Made by a program: the position numbers and the translations under genes. Under the pieces are notes generated by a model. It searched no databases. It was not told where the DNA came from and saw only the letters and a program-made list of their open reading frames with translations. Positions 8,118 through 18,328 of a DNA stretch of 64,000 nt are shown one piece after another; positions within the stretch are counted from its first letter, which is position 1; every line of letters begins with the position of its first letter. Origin of the DNA: Bryobacterales bacterium (lineage in GTDB: Bacteria; Acidobacteriota; Terriglobia; Bryobacterales; Bryobacteraceae); contig JADZBH010000016.1 of NCBI GenBank assembly GCA_020852175.1, positions 62,001 to 126,000 of the forward strand. Reading direction: 5' to 3'.

Positions 8118-8286
8118 TAGAGTAGAGACAGAGGCAGCGAACCCCCGGCACTCTCCTCCGGGCAGGTTCAGGCGGCGACGAAACTCCCGCCGCCCTCCTC
8201 GCGGTGTCTTGTTGCAGTTATAGAGTTTGACTCAGCTCGTGTTTCCGAATGCTATGGGCGGCCCTCATCAGGCCGCCCGATTTTTT
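8118..8286 (+). ncRNA. Candidate structured small RNA with its own terminator
   Basis: The 340 bases between uppS and the next gene contain no protein gene, yet the plus strand carries consecutive helices and ends in a strong terminator. Outer arms GAGACA/TGTCTT and GCGA/TCGC enclose a hairpin with arms CCCGG/CCGGG around a CU-rich loop (near 8146-8166) and a hairpin with arms GGCGGC/GCCGCC (near 8172-8195). TAGAGT at 8118-8123 is a possible -10 box. Another inverted repeat stands at 8049-8076. No known RNA family (6S, SRP, tmRNA, RNase P) could be matched by eye. The exact 5' end is uncertain. Confidence 0.45.
8256..8286 (+). terminator. Rho-independent terminator without a plus-strand gene
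   Basis: GGGCGGCC (8256-8263) pairs with GGCCGCCC (8271-8278) and is followed by six T at 8281-8286. The T-run is on the plus strand only, so it ends a plus-strand transcript that has no coding gene upstream, which supports the small RNA called here. Confidence 0.8.
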
Positions 8287-8314
8287 CGGAACGCGGGTGG
8301 CTGCCAGGCCGCTT

Positions 8315-9127
8315 TTAACGCCGGTATTCCAGGCGGATATCACCGTTCACGGTACGCATCCGGATCTCCGGCGAATATAAAGAACCGGCAGGCCCCAGTT
8401 GCGCCACCAGGTGGTGAGCGCTCTCTTCCAGGGTGCGCGCCGCGGGGACGGCCAGGTCGATGCCGCCGTTCACGGTTTGTGCGAACAACCGCGCCGGGTC
8501 GAGCGAGGCCAGCGTCAGCTTCAGGTTGCCGTTCACGGTTTGCAGCCTGCTTTCGCCGCGCGTGCCCGGTTCCATCATTGCGACAATGGATCCGTTCACC
8601 GACGTTGCGTGAACGGTTCCGGAGCCGTCGATTTCGATGTTGCCGTTTACTGTGTGCGCCTCCACGCCGCCCGACACGCGGTGCGCTCGCACCGTGCCGT
8701 GCGACGTGCGCCCCACGAATTTCACGCCTTTGGGTACCCGCACCGTGAAATCCACCTTCACGTCGCTGCCGACGGGCATGGTCACGCCTCCCGCGGCGCA
8801 CCCCCGCCCGGCGTCTTGTGCGCCGTTTGGATACACGGCACAGATGGTGGCGCCGCGGTCATGCTCCACCACCGCCATTCTGACCTCCGAGGGATCATCG
8901 AGGCCGCCCGACTTCCGGGCCACGACCTCCACCTGGCTGCCTTCGGATTCCTCGACGAGCAGGTCGCCATTGACGCCGTTCACTTCGATCGAGAGTCCGG
9001 CGCTGATGCGCGCTTCATAGCGGAATTCGTACGGTGTCTCGTTAATACGCCGGGCCAGCGCCGGCGTCAGAAAGCCCAGAGCCAGGACGACCAACGCGAT
9101 GGAATGCGTCAGGGAACGCTCACGCAT
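8315..9127 (-). CDS. Exported VNG-repeat (DUF4097-type) beta-helix protein
   Basis: A 270-residue protein with a Sec signal peptide (about residues 1-26, ending ...TPALA). From about residue 45 the triplet V-N-G recurs at strand turns (VNGVNGD, TVNGNIEI, SVNGSIVA, TVNGNLKL, TVNGGIDL, TVNGDIRL), giving the regular turns of a right-handed beta-helix, as in DUF4097/putative adhesin families. A CAAGG segment near residues 109-113 may be a loop with a disulfide (two Cys nearby). AAAGGAGG six bases before the ATG is the best ribosome binding site in the window. It is a single-gene unit. No enzymatic motif is seen; surface or periplasmic structural role is inferred. Confidence 0.75.
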   Translation of the reverse strand: MRERSLTHSIALVVLALGFLTPALARRINETPYEFRYEARISAGLSIEVNGVNGDLLVEESEGSQVEVVARKSGGLDDPSEVRMAVVEHDRGATICAVYPNGAQDAGRGCAAGGVTMPVGSDVKVDFTVRVPKGVKFVGRTSHGTVRAHRVSGGVEAHTVNGNIEIDGSGTVHATSVNGSIVAMMEPGTRGESRLQTVNGNLKLTLASLDPARLFAQTVNGGIDLAVPAARTLEESAHHLVAQLGPAGSLYSPEIRMRTVNGDIRLEYRR

Positions 9128-9242
9128 ACTACGACCTCCTTTGGCTTTGCCGGTTCACAACCCAGTTCACCATCCAAAGAACGATCTACCGCCAACCGGA
9201 CCCTTTCCCCAAAGTGTTCGGCATCGCACCATGGTACAGCAA

Positions 9243-9273
9243 AGAAGGGGCAAACACACGCGGTGTCCGCCCC
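9243..9273 (-). terminator. Probable terminator of kdgK
   Basis: GGGGC (9247-9251) pairs with GCCCC (9269-9273), with ACAC/GTGT pairing inside an internal loop. On the minus strand the stem is followed by TTCTTT. The U-tract is imperfect. Confidence 0.5.
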
Positions 9274-9315
9274 TGGCGGCCGCCCTGGGTGGCACGAGAT
9301 TCACTACCGTGTGAC

Positions 9316-10350
9316 TTAGCGCTGCACTCGGCCTGAGCCGCCGCCCTTGATCAGCGCGTGCACCTCGGCAGCCGTGAAGCGGTTGAAATCGCCCGGAATC
9401 GAGTGTTTCAAGCACGAGGCCGCCACGGCGAATTCCAGAGCCTCCTGCGGACCTTCCAGGTATTGCATGCCGTAGATCAGGCCGCCGCCGAAGCAGTCGC
9501 CGCCGCCTACGCGATCCACGATGTGGGTGACGTCGTAGTGCCGGCTGAGATGGAACTTCTCCCGGTTGTTCAGGCAGGCGCTCCAGCCGTTGTGGGAGGC
9601 GCTGTGGGACTCGCGCAAGGTAATCGCGATGGCCTTCAGGTTCGGATAGGCGGTCAAGACCTGGTTGCTCAAGGCCTCGTAGTGCGATTTGTCCAGTTTG
9701 CCCGAATGCACGTCGGCCTTGCTCGTGATGCCCAGCGACTTCTGGCAGTCTTCCTCGTTGGCGATGCAGACGTGGGCGTGCTTCAGCAGTTCCGGCATCA
9801 CCTCGGCGGCCGTCTTGCCGTACTTCCACAGATTCTTGCGGAAGTTCAGGTCGATGCTCACGGTCAACCCCGCTGCCCGGGCGGCCCTCACGCTTTCAAT
9901 GGACAGGTCAGCGGCGGACTGGCTAAGCGCCGGCGTGATGCCGGTGATGTGGAACCAGGCGCCGCCGTCCAAACATTTCTTCCAGTCCACGTCGCCCGGT
10001 TTGGCCAGCGCGATCGAGCTTCCCGCGCGGTCGTAGACGACCTTCGATCCTCTCTGGTTGGCGCCGGGCTCCACGAAATAGATGCCGAAGCGTCCCGGCG
10101 CGCGCACGATATGGCTGGCGTCCACGCCGAACCGCCGCATTTCACCGATGAAGGCGTCCACGATCGGATTGTCCGGAGGCAGCAGTGTCACATACCGTGA
10201 CGCGCCTCCAAAACCGGCCACCGCCACGGCGACGTTGGCTTCGCCGCCTCCAAAGGTCGCCAGAAACTGCGGCGACTGGAGAAAACGCTCCATACCGGGA
10301 GGCGCCAGCCGCAACATGATCTCGCCAAAACTCACCACCAGCTTCGACAT
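9316..10350 (-). CDS. kdgK: PfkB-family sugar kinase, probable 2-keto-3-deoxygluconate kinase
   Basis: A 344-residue ribokinase-fold enzyme. The substrate-side motif [16 protein letters not shown] is near the N-terminus, and the C-terminal PfkB signature [13 protein letters not shown] carries the catalytic Asp. The opening [14 protein letters not shown] is typical of KDG kinases, which phosphorylate 2-keto-3-deoxygluconate to KDPG for the Entner-Doudoroff aldolase. AGAAAGG precedes the ATG. It stands alone here, but the uronate/sugar-acid genes at 30815-50460 would feed this step, since enolase-superfamily dehydratases yield KDG-type keto acids. Fructokinase or another PfkB specificity remains possible. 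Confidence 0.82.
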   Translation of the reverse strand: MSKLVVSFGEIMLRLAPPGMERFLQSPQFLATFGGGEANVAVAVAGFGGASRYVTLLPPDNPIVDAFIGEMRRFGVDASHIVRAPGRFGIYFVEPGANQRGSKVVYDRAGSSIALAKPGDVDWKKCLDGGAWFHITGITPALSQSAADLSIESVRAARAAGLTVSIDLNFRKNLWKYGKTAAEVMPELLKHAHVCIANEEDCQKSLGITSKADVHSGKLDKSHYEALSNQVLTAYPNLKAIAITLRESHSASHNGWSACLNNREKFHLSRHYDVTHIVDRVGGGDCFGGGLIYGMQYLEGPQEALEFAVAASCLKHSIPGDFNRFTAAEVHALIKGGGSGRVQR

Positions 10351-10395
10351 GAATGAGTACCTTTCTTGCTTTCAGCCTGCCGCCGTCCGCCGCCG

Positions 10396-11529
10396 TTATT
10401 CCGGCACCGCCACCACGTCCACGCCAAAGCTGGCGTCCAGCGATGGCAGCCCTTCAAACAGCAGCATTGTACTTGCCGGAGGCTTGCTCGCATCGTAAAA
10501 CTCGAACCGCAGGGCCCGGACTTTGGCCATGATGGCCTCCGTCAACGGATATACGCTTGAGAACACGACCTGCCTGGTTGAACTGCCCGCGCTCTCCAGG
10601 ATTCCTTGCAGCCGCGTGAAGGCCAGGCGGACATCGCTGTCCTGCCCGCGAAACGCCAACTGGGTTGATGTCAGCACCACGCGCGGCGCGCTCACCAGCA
10701 CCACATGGGTGAAGTTCGGCGAGGCTCTCAAGCCCGGGGGCTGCACGAACTTCGCGGGAACGCCCGCGGGGGATTTCAACCGCGCCACGGCTTCACATTC
10801 CACCACGTGCGACGACGGCGACCGGACGGCCTGCACGAACGCCAGCGCGGCTTGCGGAAACTCCCGGGCCACGGCCTGCCGCGCGCTGGCGTAGTCCTCG
10901 AGCGAAGTGGCGAGGCAGCTAACCCGCAGCACGTCCTTCGGCTCCAGGGCCACGCCCGTGAGAGCCGTCTTCAGGTCCTCCGCGGCCTTTTCGGCCAGGT
11001 GCGCCACCTTCATCGAAGGATTCGCCGGGTCGATCGGCGCAGAACCGGCCTGCCCGCTCAGAAAGGCCAACCCGTGGGGGTTCCCGGCCTTCTTCATCAC
11101 GCTGGTGGCTTCCAGCATCACCTGCGCGCCGTCCAACGGAAGCAGACCGACCTGAATCACATTCACAACGGGCAGCGGCTGGTGCTTGTCCGTGAACATC
11201 TCGCTGACGATGCTCGCCACGCGGCGCATGTCTCCGGTGCCCGCCACCCAGGCGCGGAGCCGTACAATCTGGCCGCCCCGGTTGCTTTTCCACAGCGCCT
11301 TGATGCCGTCGCGGACCTGCTGCGACAATAAACCCCGGGCCGAGAGGGGAGCGACATGGAAGGCCAGCCGCGCGGTGTCCGCCTTCACCGCGCTGGGCGG
11401 GTCCGGCAGCAATTCCAATGTCTGTGTAATCTCTTCTTTCGATGGTTTCTGTTTTCGCTGCGCCGCGGCTGGTCCGGTCCAAACCAGCCCGGCGGCGGCC
11501 GCCAAAACCACCACTAGGCGAAGTCGCAT
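10396..11529 (-). CDS. Exported protein with two RidA/YjgF-like domains
   Basis: A 377-residue protein with a Sec signal (residues 1-24, ending GPAAAQ). Two regions resemble the RidA fold: about 60-140 (LRAWVAGTGDMRRVASIVSE then PVVNVIQVGLLPLDGAQVMLEA) and a second, diverged copy at about 270-370. RidA proteins deaminate reactive enamine/imine intermediates in the cytoplasm; an exported tandem version is unusual and its substrate is unknown. I chose the ATG at 11529 because the signal peptide starts there; a TTG 24 bases upstream would give a TTGA overlap with the glycosyltransferase stop. It is the last gene of the gcv operon, a setting where imine detoxification would make sense. Confidence 0.65.
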   Translation of the reverse strand: MRLRLVVVLAAAAGLVWTGPAAAQRKQKPSKEEITQTLELLPDPPSAVKADTARLAFHVAPLSARGLLSQQVRDGIKALWKSNRGGQIVRLRAWVAGTGDMRRVASIVSEMFTDKHQPLPVVNVIQVGLLPLDGAQVMLEATSVMKKAGNPHGLAFLSGQAGSAPIDPANPSMKVAHLAEKAAEDLKTALTGVALEPKDVLRVSCLATSLEDYASARQAVAREFPQAALAFVQAVRSPSSHVVECEAVARLKSPAGVPAKFVQPPGLRASPNFTHVVLVSAPRVVLTSTQLAFRGQDSDVRLAFTRLQGILESAGSSTRQVVFSSVYPLTEAIMAKVRALRFEFYDASKPPASTMLLFEGLPSLDASFGVDVVAVPE

Positions 11530-11549
11530 CAATCTCACACCGAATTCTA

Positions 11550-13349
11550 TCAACGAAATCCCACCGAGGTCAGAATCACGCCCAACTCGCGCTGGTCGCC
11601 CGCGGCGGTGAAGGTGCGGTCCACGGTCAGCGTCACGGTCGCGCTTTCGCCCGCTGGCTTCACGGGAAGGGTCACCAGTTCGACGGGACCTGGCTTCACG
11701 GCAGTGTCCAGCAGAGTTTCACCGTCCATTTGCAGCTTCACGCGGCTCGCGGGCGACTGCTCGTAGACTCGCAGGCTGGCCCGGAGCGGCAGCGCCGCGG
11801 CGGGTGATTTCAGCAGGAACACCGCCCGGCCGGCGGTCCAACGCCAGGCGTTGTCCTCGAGCGAATAGACACCGCTGACAATGTGCTGGCCGGCATCGGG
11901 GGCGTTCACCGGCAGGAACATTTCCACCGGTTTTCGTTCCAGGACCAGTTCGGCCCGCACGATGTCGGCTGGCGCACTGGTGACTCCGAACGGCAGGAAT
12001 CCCATCGCCACCGCCGAGTATCCCGAGTGCGCCTCCAGCCCGATCAATCGCAGCGGCAGGCGCGGTTGAATTTTCCGTTCAGCCAGCGGCGCCAGCACGC
12101 CGCCGCCGGTGGTGAACTTCGTCGAAAACGCGAGATCGCTGGTCAACACCAGATCGCCCGGCCTGACGGCCTGCCCCACGGCCAGCGGCATGGCTCCTTC
12201 TGTCTCGGCGTAATAGCGCAGTCCGAGTTCGCCGTTCACCCACACGCGCCGGCCCTTCATCTGCGGCTGCATCGCCGCCACGAAGTCGCGGTATCCGGCC
12301 CAGTGATCGTAGTTGGCCGTGCACAGTGCCAGTGACAAGGCCAGTTGCGCCGTGAAGCCGGCCGCCAGCCACCGCGGTTTCTCGCGCAGTTTTTCTGTCA
12401 CCAGGATGGCCACGGGCAGCACCACGGGCAACAGGTAGCGCATGGAACCGGCGAAAAACACGATGAGAGCGAACGCAAAGAACCCGCCGATCCACACCCA
12501 CAGGAACGTCCGGTCACGCTGCTGCCGCACCGGCGCGCCCTTGCGCCAGGCGAGCAGAGGCAGGGCGGGGAAGATGACCCAAGCCAGATGGATCGTCAGC
12601 ATGGCCGCGTTGCTCAGCTTGTTCATCACGCTTTGCAGACCGTACTGCGTGAAGTAGCCGCTCAACACACGCGCCGGCAGCGCGCCGCCGGAAAGCCGCT
12701 CGAACGCCTGATAGGCGCCGATGGTGAAGGCGGGGATCAGCGCGGCTCCCCACGCGGCCAGCCAGCCGCGCCGCCGCTGCCACTGATAGAACAGGAGAAT
12801 CGGAACCGCCGCCAGCGCTTGATAGGCGATCATCGCCGATGCGGCCAATGCCGCCGCCGCGCCTGCCAGCCATGCCGCGCGTCCGGTGTCCACGGCCTTC
12901 ACGAACAGGGCGAAACCCGCGAGCCAGCAGGCCACGAACGGCATGTCGGATTCGAGCGAGTTTCCGTTGATGACGAACGCCGGCGTGGCCAGAAACAGCA
13001 GCGCCGCCCACACCGGACGGCTGGTGAACCGCCGCGCCAGGGCATAGGCCGCCGCGGCGGCCAGCACGCTCCAAGGCAGATAGGCGGCATGAAACGGCAA
13101 TTCCGAGACGTCACCCGCCAGGGCCAGCACGGCCCCTAGATACCAAGCGTTTCCGGGCGGATGCGGGTGGCCCCGCATGTCCACCTCCCGGCCTTGAAAC
13201 AGGTAGCGCGCGTGCGAAGGATGGAGCGGGTCGATCAGCGCCCGCTCGGCTCCGAACAGGTAGTAAGGATCGTCGCCTTGCACCGGCGTCCACAAAAACG
13301 GGAGCCGGATCAACGCCAGCAGCGCGGCAATGGCCAGCCATCCGCGCAT
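11550..13349 (-). CDS. Polytopic membrane glycosyltransferase (GT39/ArnT-like fold)
   Basis: A 599-residue integral membrane protein with about 10-11 hydrophobic helices in the first 340 residues and a soluble beta-rich C-terminal part. The N-terminal pattern (RLPFLWTPVQGDDPYYLFGAERAL) places two acidic residues in the first extracytoplasmic loop, the site of the catalytic Asp in GT-C enzymes, which move sugars from polyprenyl phosphate to lipids or proteins. The C-terminal 200 residues look like a carbohydrate-binding or stalk domain. It starts five bases past gcvPB on the same strand and so shares the gcv transcript, though no functional link to glycine cleavage is evident. Acceptor and donor cannot be inferred. 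Confidence 0.7.
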   Translation of the reverse strand: MRGWLAIAALLALIRLPFLWTPVQGDDPYYLFGAERALIDPLHPSHARYLFQGREVDMRGHPHPPGNAWYLGAVLALAGDVSELPFHAAYLPWSVLAAAAAYALARRFTSRPVWAALLFLATPAFVINGNSLESDMPFVACWLAGFALFVKAVDTGRAAWLAGAAAALAASAMIAYQALAAVPILLFYQWQRRRGWLAAWGAALIPAFTIGAYQAFERLSGGALPARVLSGYFTQYGLQSVMNKLSNAAMLTIHLAWVIFPALPLLAWRKGAPVRQQRDRTFLWVWIGGFFAFALIVFFAGSMRYLLPVVLPVAILVTEKLREKPRWLAAGFTAQLALSLALCTANYDHWAGYRDFVAAMQPQMKGRRVWVNGELGLRYYAETEGAMPLAVGQAVRPGDLVLTSDLAFSTKFTTGGGVLAPLAERKIQPRLPLRLIGLEAHSGYSAVAMGFLPFGVTSAPADIVRAELVLERKPVEMFLPVNAPDAGQHIVSGVYSLEDNAWRWTAGRAVFLLKSPAAALPLRASLRVYEQSPASRVKLQMDGETLLDTAVKPGPVELVTLPVKPAGESATVTLTVDRTFTAAGDQRELGVILTSVGFR

Positions 13350-13354
13350 GGGCG

Positions 13355-14823
13355 TTACGGTCTCCAGCGCAGCACGGGCTTACGCGCGGCCAGAACCTCG
13401 TCCACGCGCGGCGTGCGCGTGCGGTGCGGCGCCGATTTCACCAGTTGTGGATCCTCTTCCACTTCCCTGGCGATGCTCTTCATCGCGTCGATGAAGAGGT
13501 CCAACTCCTGCTTGCTCTCCGTCTCGGTCGGCTCGATCATCAGCGCGCCGTGCACGATCAGGGGGAAGCTCACCGTGTAGGGATGGAAGCCGTAGTCGAT
13601 CAGCCGCTTGGCGATGTCGCCCGTGCGCACGCCCTTGGGCGACTGCTTGTCGTCGCTGAAGACGCACTCGTGCATGGAGGGCGCCTCGGTGTGCAACTCG
13701 TAGTATCCGGCCAGGTGCGTCCGGATATAGTTCGCATTCAGAATCGCGTCCGCCGTGGCCCTGCGCAGACCGGGACCTCCGTGCGCCATGATGTAGGCCA
13801 GCGCGCGCACCAGCACGCCGAAGTTGCCGTGGAACGCCCGCACTTTGCCGATCGACAGGGGCTGATTCTCCTCGACCTCGAAGCGCCCGTCGCGGCGCAC
13901 CACGCGCGGAGAGGGCAGAAACGGCTCCAGGTGTCTCTTCACCGCCACCGGTCCGGCGCCGGGACCGCCGCCGCCATGCGGAGTCGAAAAAGTTTTATGC
14001 AAGTTCAGGTGCATCACGTCCACGCCGAAATCGCCGGGGCGCGACAGGCCCACCAGCGCGTTCATGTTCGCACCATCCATGTAGAGCAGCGCGCCCTTGG
14101 CGTGCAACAGGCGCGCCACTTCGTGAATCTGCTCCTCGAACACGCCCAGCGTGTTGGGGTTGGTCACCATCATCGCCGCGGTGTCTTCGTCCACCGCCGC
14201 CGCCAGCGCGGCCACGTCCACCATGCCTTTCGCGTTGGAAGGAATGTTGGCCACCGAATAGCCGCACATGGCCGCCGTCGCCGGATTGGTCCCGTGGGCC
14301 GAATCCGGCACCAGGATCTTCTTGCGCGGGTTGCCCCGCGACTCCAGCAGCGCCCGCACGAGCATGATGCCGGTCCACTCGCCGTGCGCCCCGGCCGCCG
14401 GTTGCAGGGTGACCGCATCCATGCCGGTGATCTCGGCCAGGTTGGCTTCCAGCCGGTGAATCACTTCGAGGCAGCCCTGGATGTGTTCGACCGGCGCATA
14501 GGGATGAGCCCAGGCGAGGCCTTCGGTCCGGGCCACGGCTTCGTTCACGCGCGGGTTGTACTTCATGGTGCAAGACCCGAGCGGATACATGCCCAGATCG
14601 ATCGCGAAGTTGTATGTCGAAAGCCGTGTGAAGTGGCGGATCGCCTCGACTTCGCTCACCTCGGGGAAGCCTTCAATCTCCTCCCGCGCCTGGCCGTCCA
14701 GCGCCGCGGCGGGGTCCACGGCCGGTACGTCGAGATCCGGCAACTGGTATGCCTTCTTGCCCGGCGAACTCTCCTCGAACAGCAATCCTTCGTTCTGCAC
14801 CAGGTGCAGCCGTGTCTTGCGGA

Positions 14824-14827
<4 letters not shown>
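13355..14827 (-). CDS. gcvPB: Glycine dehydrogenase (decarboxylating) subunit 2
   Basis: A 490-residue PLP enzyme half of the two-subunit glycine decarboxylase (P-protein). The PLP lysine stands in [16 protein letters not shown]. Other conserved parts are [16 protein letters not shown] and [14 protein letters not shown]. With GcvPA it removes CO2 from glycine and passes the aminomethyl group to lipoyl-GcvH. The ATG at 14827 overlaps the gcvPA stop (ATGA), ensuring equal synthesis of the two subunits. The frame is open much further upstream, but that sequence is antisense-like and overlaps gcvPA, so it was dropped. Confidence 0.96.
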
Positions 14828-16140
<1,313 letters not shown>

Positions 16141-16227
16141 AGCTCTCGTTCAGACCTTTCGCGGGCTTCGCCCCGCTTCCCTTCGCCCGCTCCCCTTCCG
16201 CTTCCGCCGAGTGGAATGCCGCCGATG

Positions 16228-16608
16228 CTAGGCGCCGATGTAGGCCTGATATTCCGCCGCGCTCATCAGCTTGCCCACTTCATCCGGCGCGCCCAGCTTC
16301 ACCTTCACTAGCCAGCCGCCCCCGTGGGGTTCCTGGTTCAACATCTCCGGCGCGGCCGTCAAGGCATCGTTCACCGCGGTCACTTCGCCCGTTACCGGGG
16401 CGAAAATGTCGCTTACCGCCTTCACCGACTCGACCGAGCCGAGCGAGGCGCCCTGCCCGATCTTCGTGCCCACCGCCGGCAAATCGACATATACAATGTC
16501 GCCCAGTTCGCTCTGCGCGTGATCCGTGATGCCGATGGTGCCGGTATCGCCTTCCACCAGCACCCACTCGTGCTCTTTCGTGTACCGCAAATTCTCTGGA
16601 TATGCCAT
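16228..16608 (-). CDS. gcvH: Glycine cleavage system H protein
   Basis: A 126-residue lipoyl carrier. The lipoylated lysine is in GSVESVKAVSDIFAPVTGEV; the acidic Glu preceding it and the C-terminal PHGGGWLVKVK are standard. It shuttles the aminomethyl group between the P-, T- and L-proteins. It starts three bases after gcvT. No lipoate ligase, LipA/LipB or dihydrolipoamide dehydrogenase is present in the window, so lipoylation and the L-protein must be encoded elsewhere. Confidence 0.97.
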   Translation of the reverse strand: MAYPENLRYTKEHEWVLVEGDTGTIGITDHAQSELGDIVYVDLPAVGTKIGQGASLGSVESVKAVSDIFAPVTGEVTAVNDALTAAPEMLNQEPHGGGWLVKVKLGAPDEVGKLMSAAEYQAYIGA

Positions 16609-16611
16609 GAC

Positions 16612-17721
16612 CTATTTTGCTCGCTTATAAAACGGCGGATTCACCGTGACGGCGTCCACCAGTTGGCCCCGAATCATCACCTGCACCGTCCGGCCGGGCA
16701 CGGCCGCCTCCGCCGGCAAATAACACAACGCTATGTTCTTGTTCAATGTCGGCGAGGGACCGCCGCTGGTTACCCAGCCCGCGGCGGCGCCATCCACATG
16801 GATTTCGTAGCCGTCGCGCGCGATTCCGCGCCCCACCATCTCGAGGCCGCACAACTTCCGTGAAGGCCCCTTTTCGGCACACCGCACCACGGCCGCGCGC
16901 CCGGTGAATTCCTTGTTCAAGTCGATGTTCCGCAGGAGTCCGGCCTCGACCGGATTGATGTCGGGTCCGATCTCGTGCCCGTAGAGAGCCATGCCCGCTT
17001 CCAGCCGCAAGGTGTTCCGCGCGCCCAGTCCGCAGGGCTTGATGCCATGACCGGCGCCAGCTTCCAATACCCTGGCCCACAACGCGCCGGCGTGTTCGGG
17101 CGCCACGAACAGTTCGAAGCAGTCTTCGCCCGTGTAGCCGGTACGCGCAATCCGCGCCGCGAGGCCCATCACCTCGCCGTCGGCAAAGCGGTAATACCGG
17201 ATGGTTTTCAAATCCACCGGCGTCAGTTGCTGCACCACGGCCGCCGCCAGGGGGCCCTGTACGGCTAACTGCGCATACCGGGGACTGGTGAATTCCACGC
17301 GGCAATCGTATCCCAGGCTCTGCCGGAGGGCAGCGATATGCTCAAAATCCTTCTCTTGATTCGAGGCATTCACGCATAAGAAATAATGTTCCGGCGTCAC
17401 CTTGTAAATGAGGATGTCGTCCACGAACCCGCCGTGCTCGTAGAGCAGGCCGGCATACTGTGCCTGCCCCTCCGCCATCTTGCTTACGGCGCTGGTCGCG
17501 GCGTGATTCACCAGATCGAACGCCTGGCGTCCGGTGATCTCGACCTCGCCCATGTGGCTGACGTCGAACAACCCCACCCCCCGGCGTACGGCGTGATGCT
17601 CCTCGATGATGCCCGAATATTGCACGGGCATGTCCCATCCGCCAAAATCGACCATGCGGGCGCCCAGGGCGCGGTGGACGGCGTTGAGAGGAGTCTTTCG
17701 CAACTCCTGGGTTGGGCTCAT
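16612..17721 (-). CDS. gcvT: Aminomethyltransferase (glycine cleavage T protein)
   Basis: A 369-residue tetrahydrofolate-dependent T-protein. Conserved parts include [36 protein letters not shown], the catalytic-region YTGEDCFE and [17 protein letters not shown]. It transfers the methylene group from GcvH to THF, releasing ammonia. It is the first gene of the operon gcvT-gcvH-gcvPA-gcvPB, followed by a membrane glycosyltransferase and a RidA-like protein. The ATG at 17721 gives the normal family N-terminus. There is no ribosome binding site; an extended -10 (TGC-TACAGT) ends nine bases before the ATG, so the mRNA is probably leaderless. The frame is open further upstream without family similarity. 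Confidence 0.96.
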   Translation of the reverse strand: MSPTQELRKTPLNAVHRALGARMVDFGGWDMPVQYSGIIEEHHAVRRGVGLFDVSHMGEVEITGRQAFDLVNHAATSAVSKMAEGQAQYAGLLYEHGGFVDDILIYKVTPEHYFLCVNASNQEKDFEHIAALRQSLGYDCRVEFTSPRYAQLAVQGPLAAAVVQQLTPVDLKTIRYYRFADGEVMGLAARIARTGYTGEDCFELFVAPEHAGALWARVLEAGAGHGIKPCGLGARNTLRLEAGMALYGHEIGPDINPVEAGLLRNIDLNKEFTGRAAVVRCAEKGPSRKLCGLEMVGRGIARDGYEIHVDGAAAGWVTSGGPSPTLNKNIALCYLPAEAAVPGRTVQVMIRGQLVDAVTVNPPFYKRAK

Positions 17722-18328
17722 GAAACTGACACTGTAGCACAGCGTCCAAGGGACGCAGCCGGGACGCCGCGACGGCTGTTCCCAGTACTGTCCGGAGCCA
17801 GGTTCCGGTGTGAGTTCGCGTCTTGCCGCCCAGGCGCCCGGGGCGTGTGCCGCCGTTCGAGCCCCTGCTTTGGCCCTACAGTTGCTGGAGTATGAATAAC
17901 TGGTTGGAAAGCCGGTAAATGAAGGTAGGAATGGGTTAGGTTGTGAAAATAATACTGGACGCGGGTAGGAAATTTTTACAGGCTGACTCCAGTCCTTCCC
18001 TCCCTGCAGCGGCTTTCCGGGTGGTCCTCGGTTCCCTCCAGGACTGGACCACCGAACAAAATCGGATTCGCCCAGAGAGTCACCAGGTGTTCTCAAAGCG
18101 AAAGTGGGTCGTACTCCTCCAAGACCCCTCCGACGGTACTCGCGCCGCAGCCTCCCTCTCTGCGGCGCGGGTTCCGGCTTTACCCGTTATTTGATGCTGG
18201 CTGTCGGGGGACAACTCCGGGGTGACGGGCGAATCTCCGGCGAAACCTGTTCCCACTACAGCTAAAATTACGATCCACTCCCATGTAGGGTGGACCAGAT
18301 TCTGAACTTGGTTACGTAGGAGACAAAG
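17722..18328. other. Divergent intergenic region between gcvT and pal with several hairpins
   Basis: No gene is supported in these 607 bases. Three strong inverted repeats are visible: CCAGTCCT/AGGACTGG (17989-17996 with 18040-18047), GGTGGTCC/GGACCACC (18020-18027 with 18046-18053; these two share bases and are mutually exclusive), and a 10-bp perfect stem CGCGCCGCAG/CTGCGGCGCG (18141-18150 with 18160-18169) with loop CCTCCCTCT. No glycine riboswitch core was found on the gcvT side. TAAAAT near 18265 could serve the lipoprotein gene. Confidence 0.45.

Noticed and set aside
8118..8286. 6S RNA, SRP RNA or RNase P RNA
   Set aside because: The three-way arrangement differs from the rod-like 6S fold, and the conserved SRP GGAA/AGCAGCC and RNase P core segments were not found. 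Kept only as an unclassified candidate.
8315..9127. DNA repeat array (VNG-coding units)
   Set aside because: The repetition is at the protein level (a beta-helix); the DNA is diverged and there are no regular spacers, so it is not CRISPR or a minisatellite.
16612..18096. N-terminal extension of gcvT
   Set aside because: The frame stays open for 375 more bases, but the added part is not family-like and the promoter box sits before the ATG at 17721.
17722..18100. Glycine riboswitch in front of gcvT
   Set aside because: No match on the minus strand to the aptamer core (a GGAGAG-type stretch with the conserved GCAAACUC- and CUCUCAGG-type parts). The hairpins there are of another kind.
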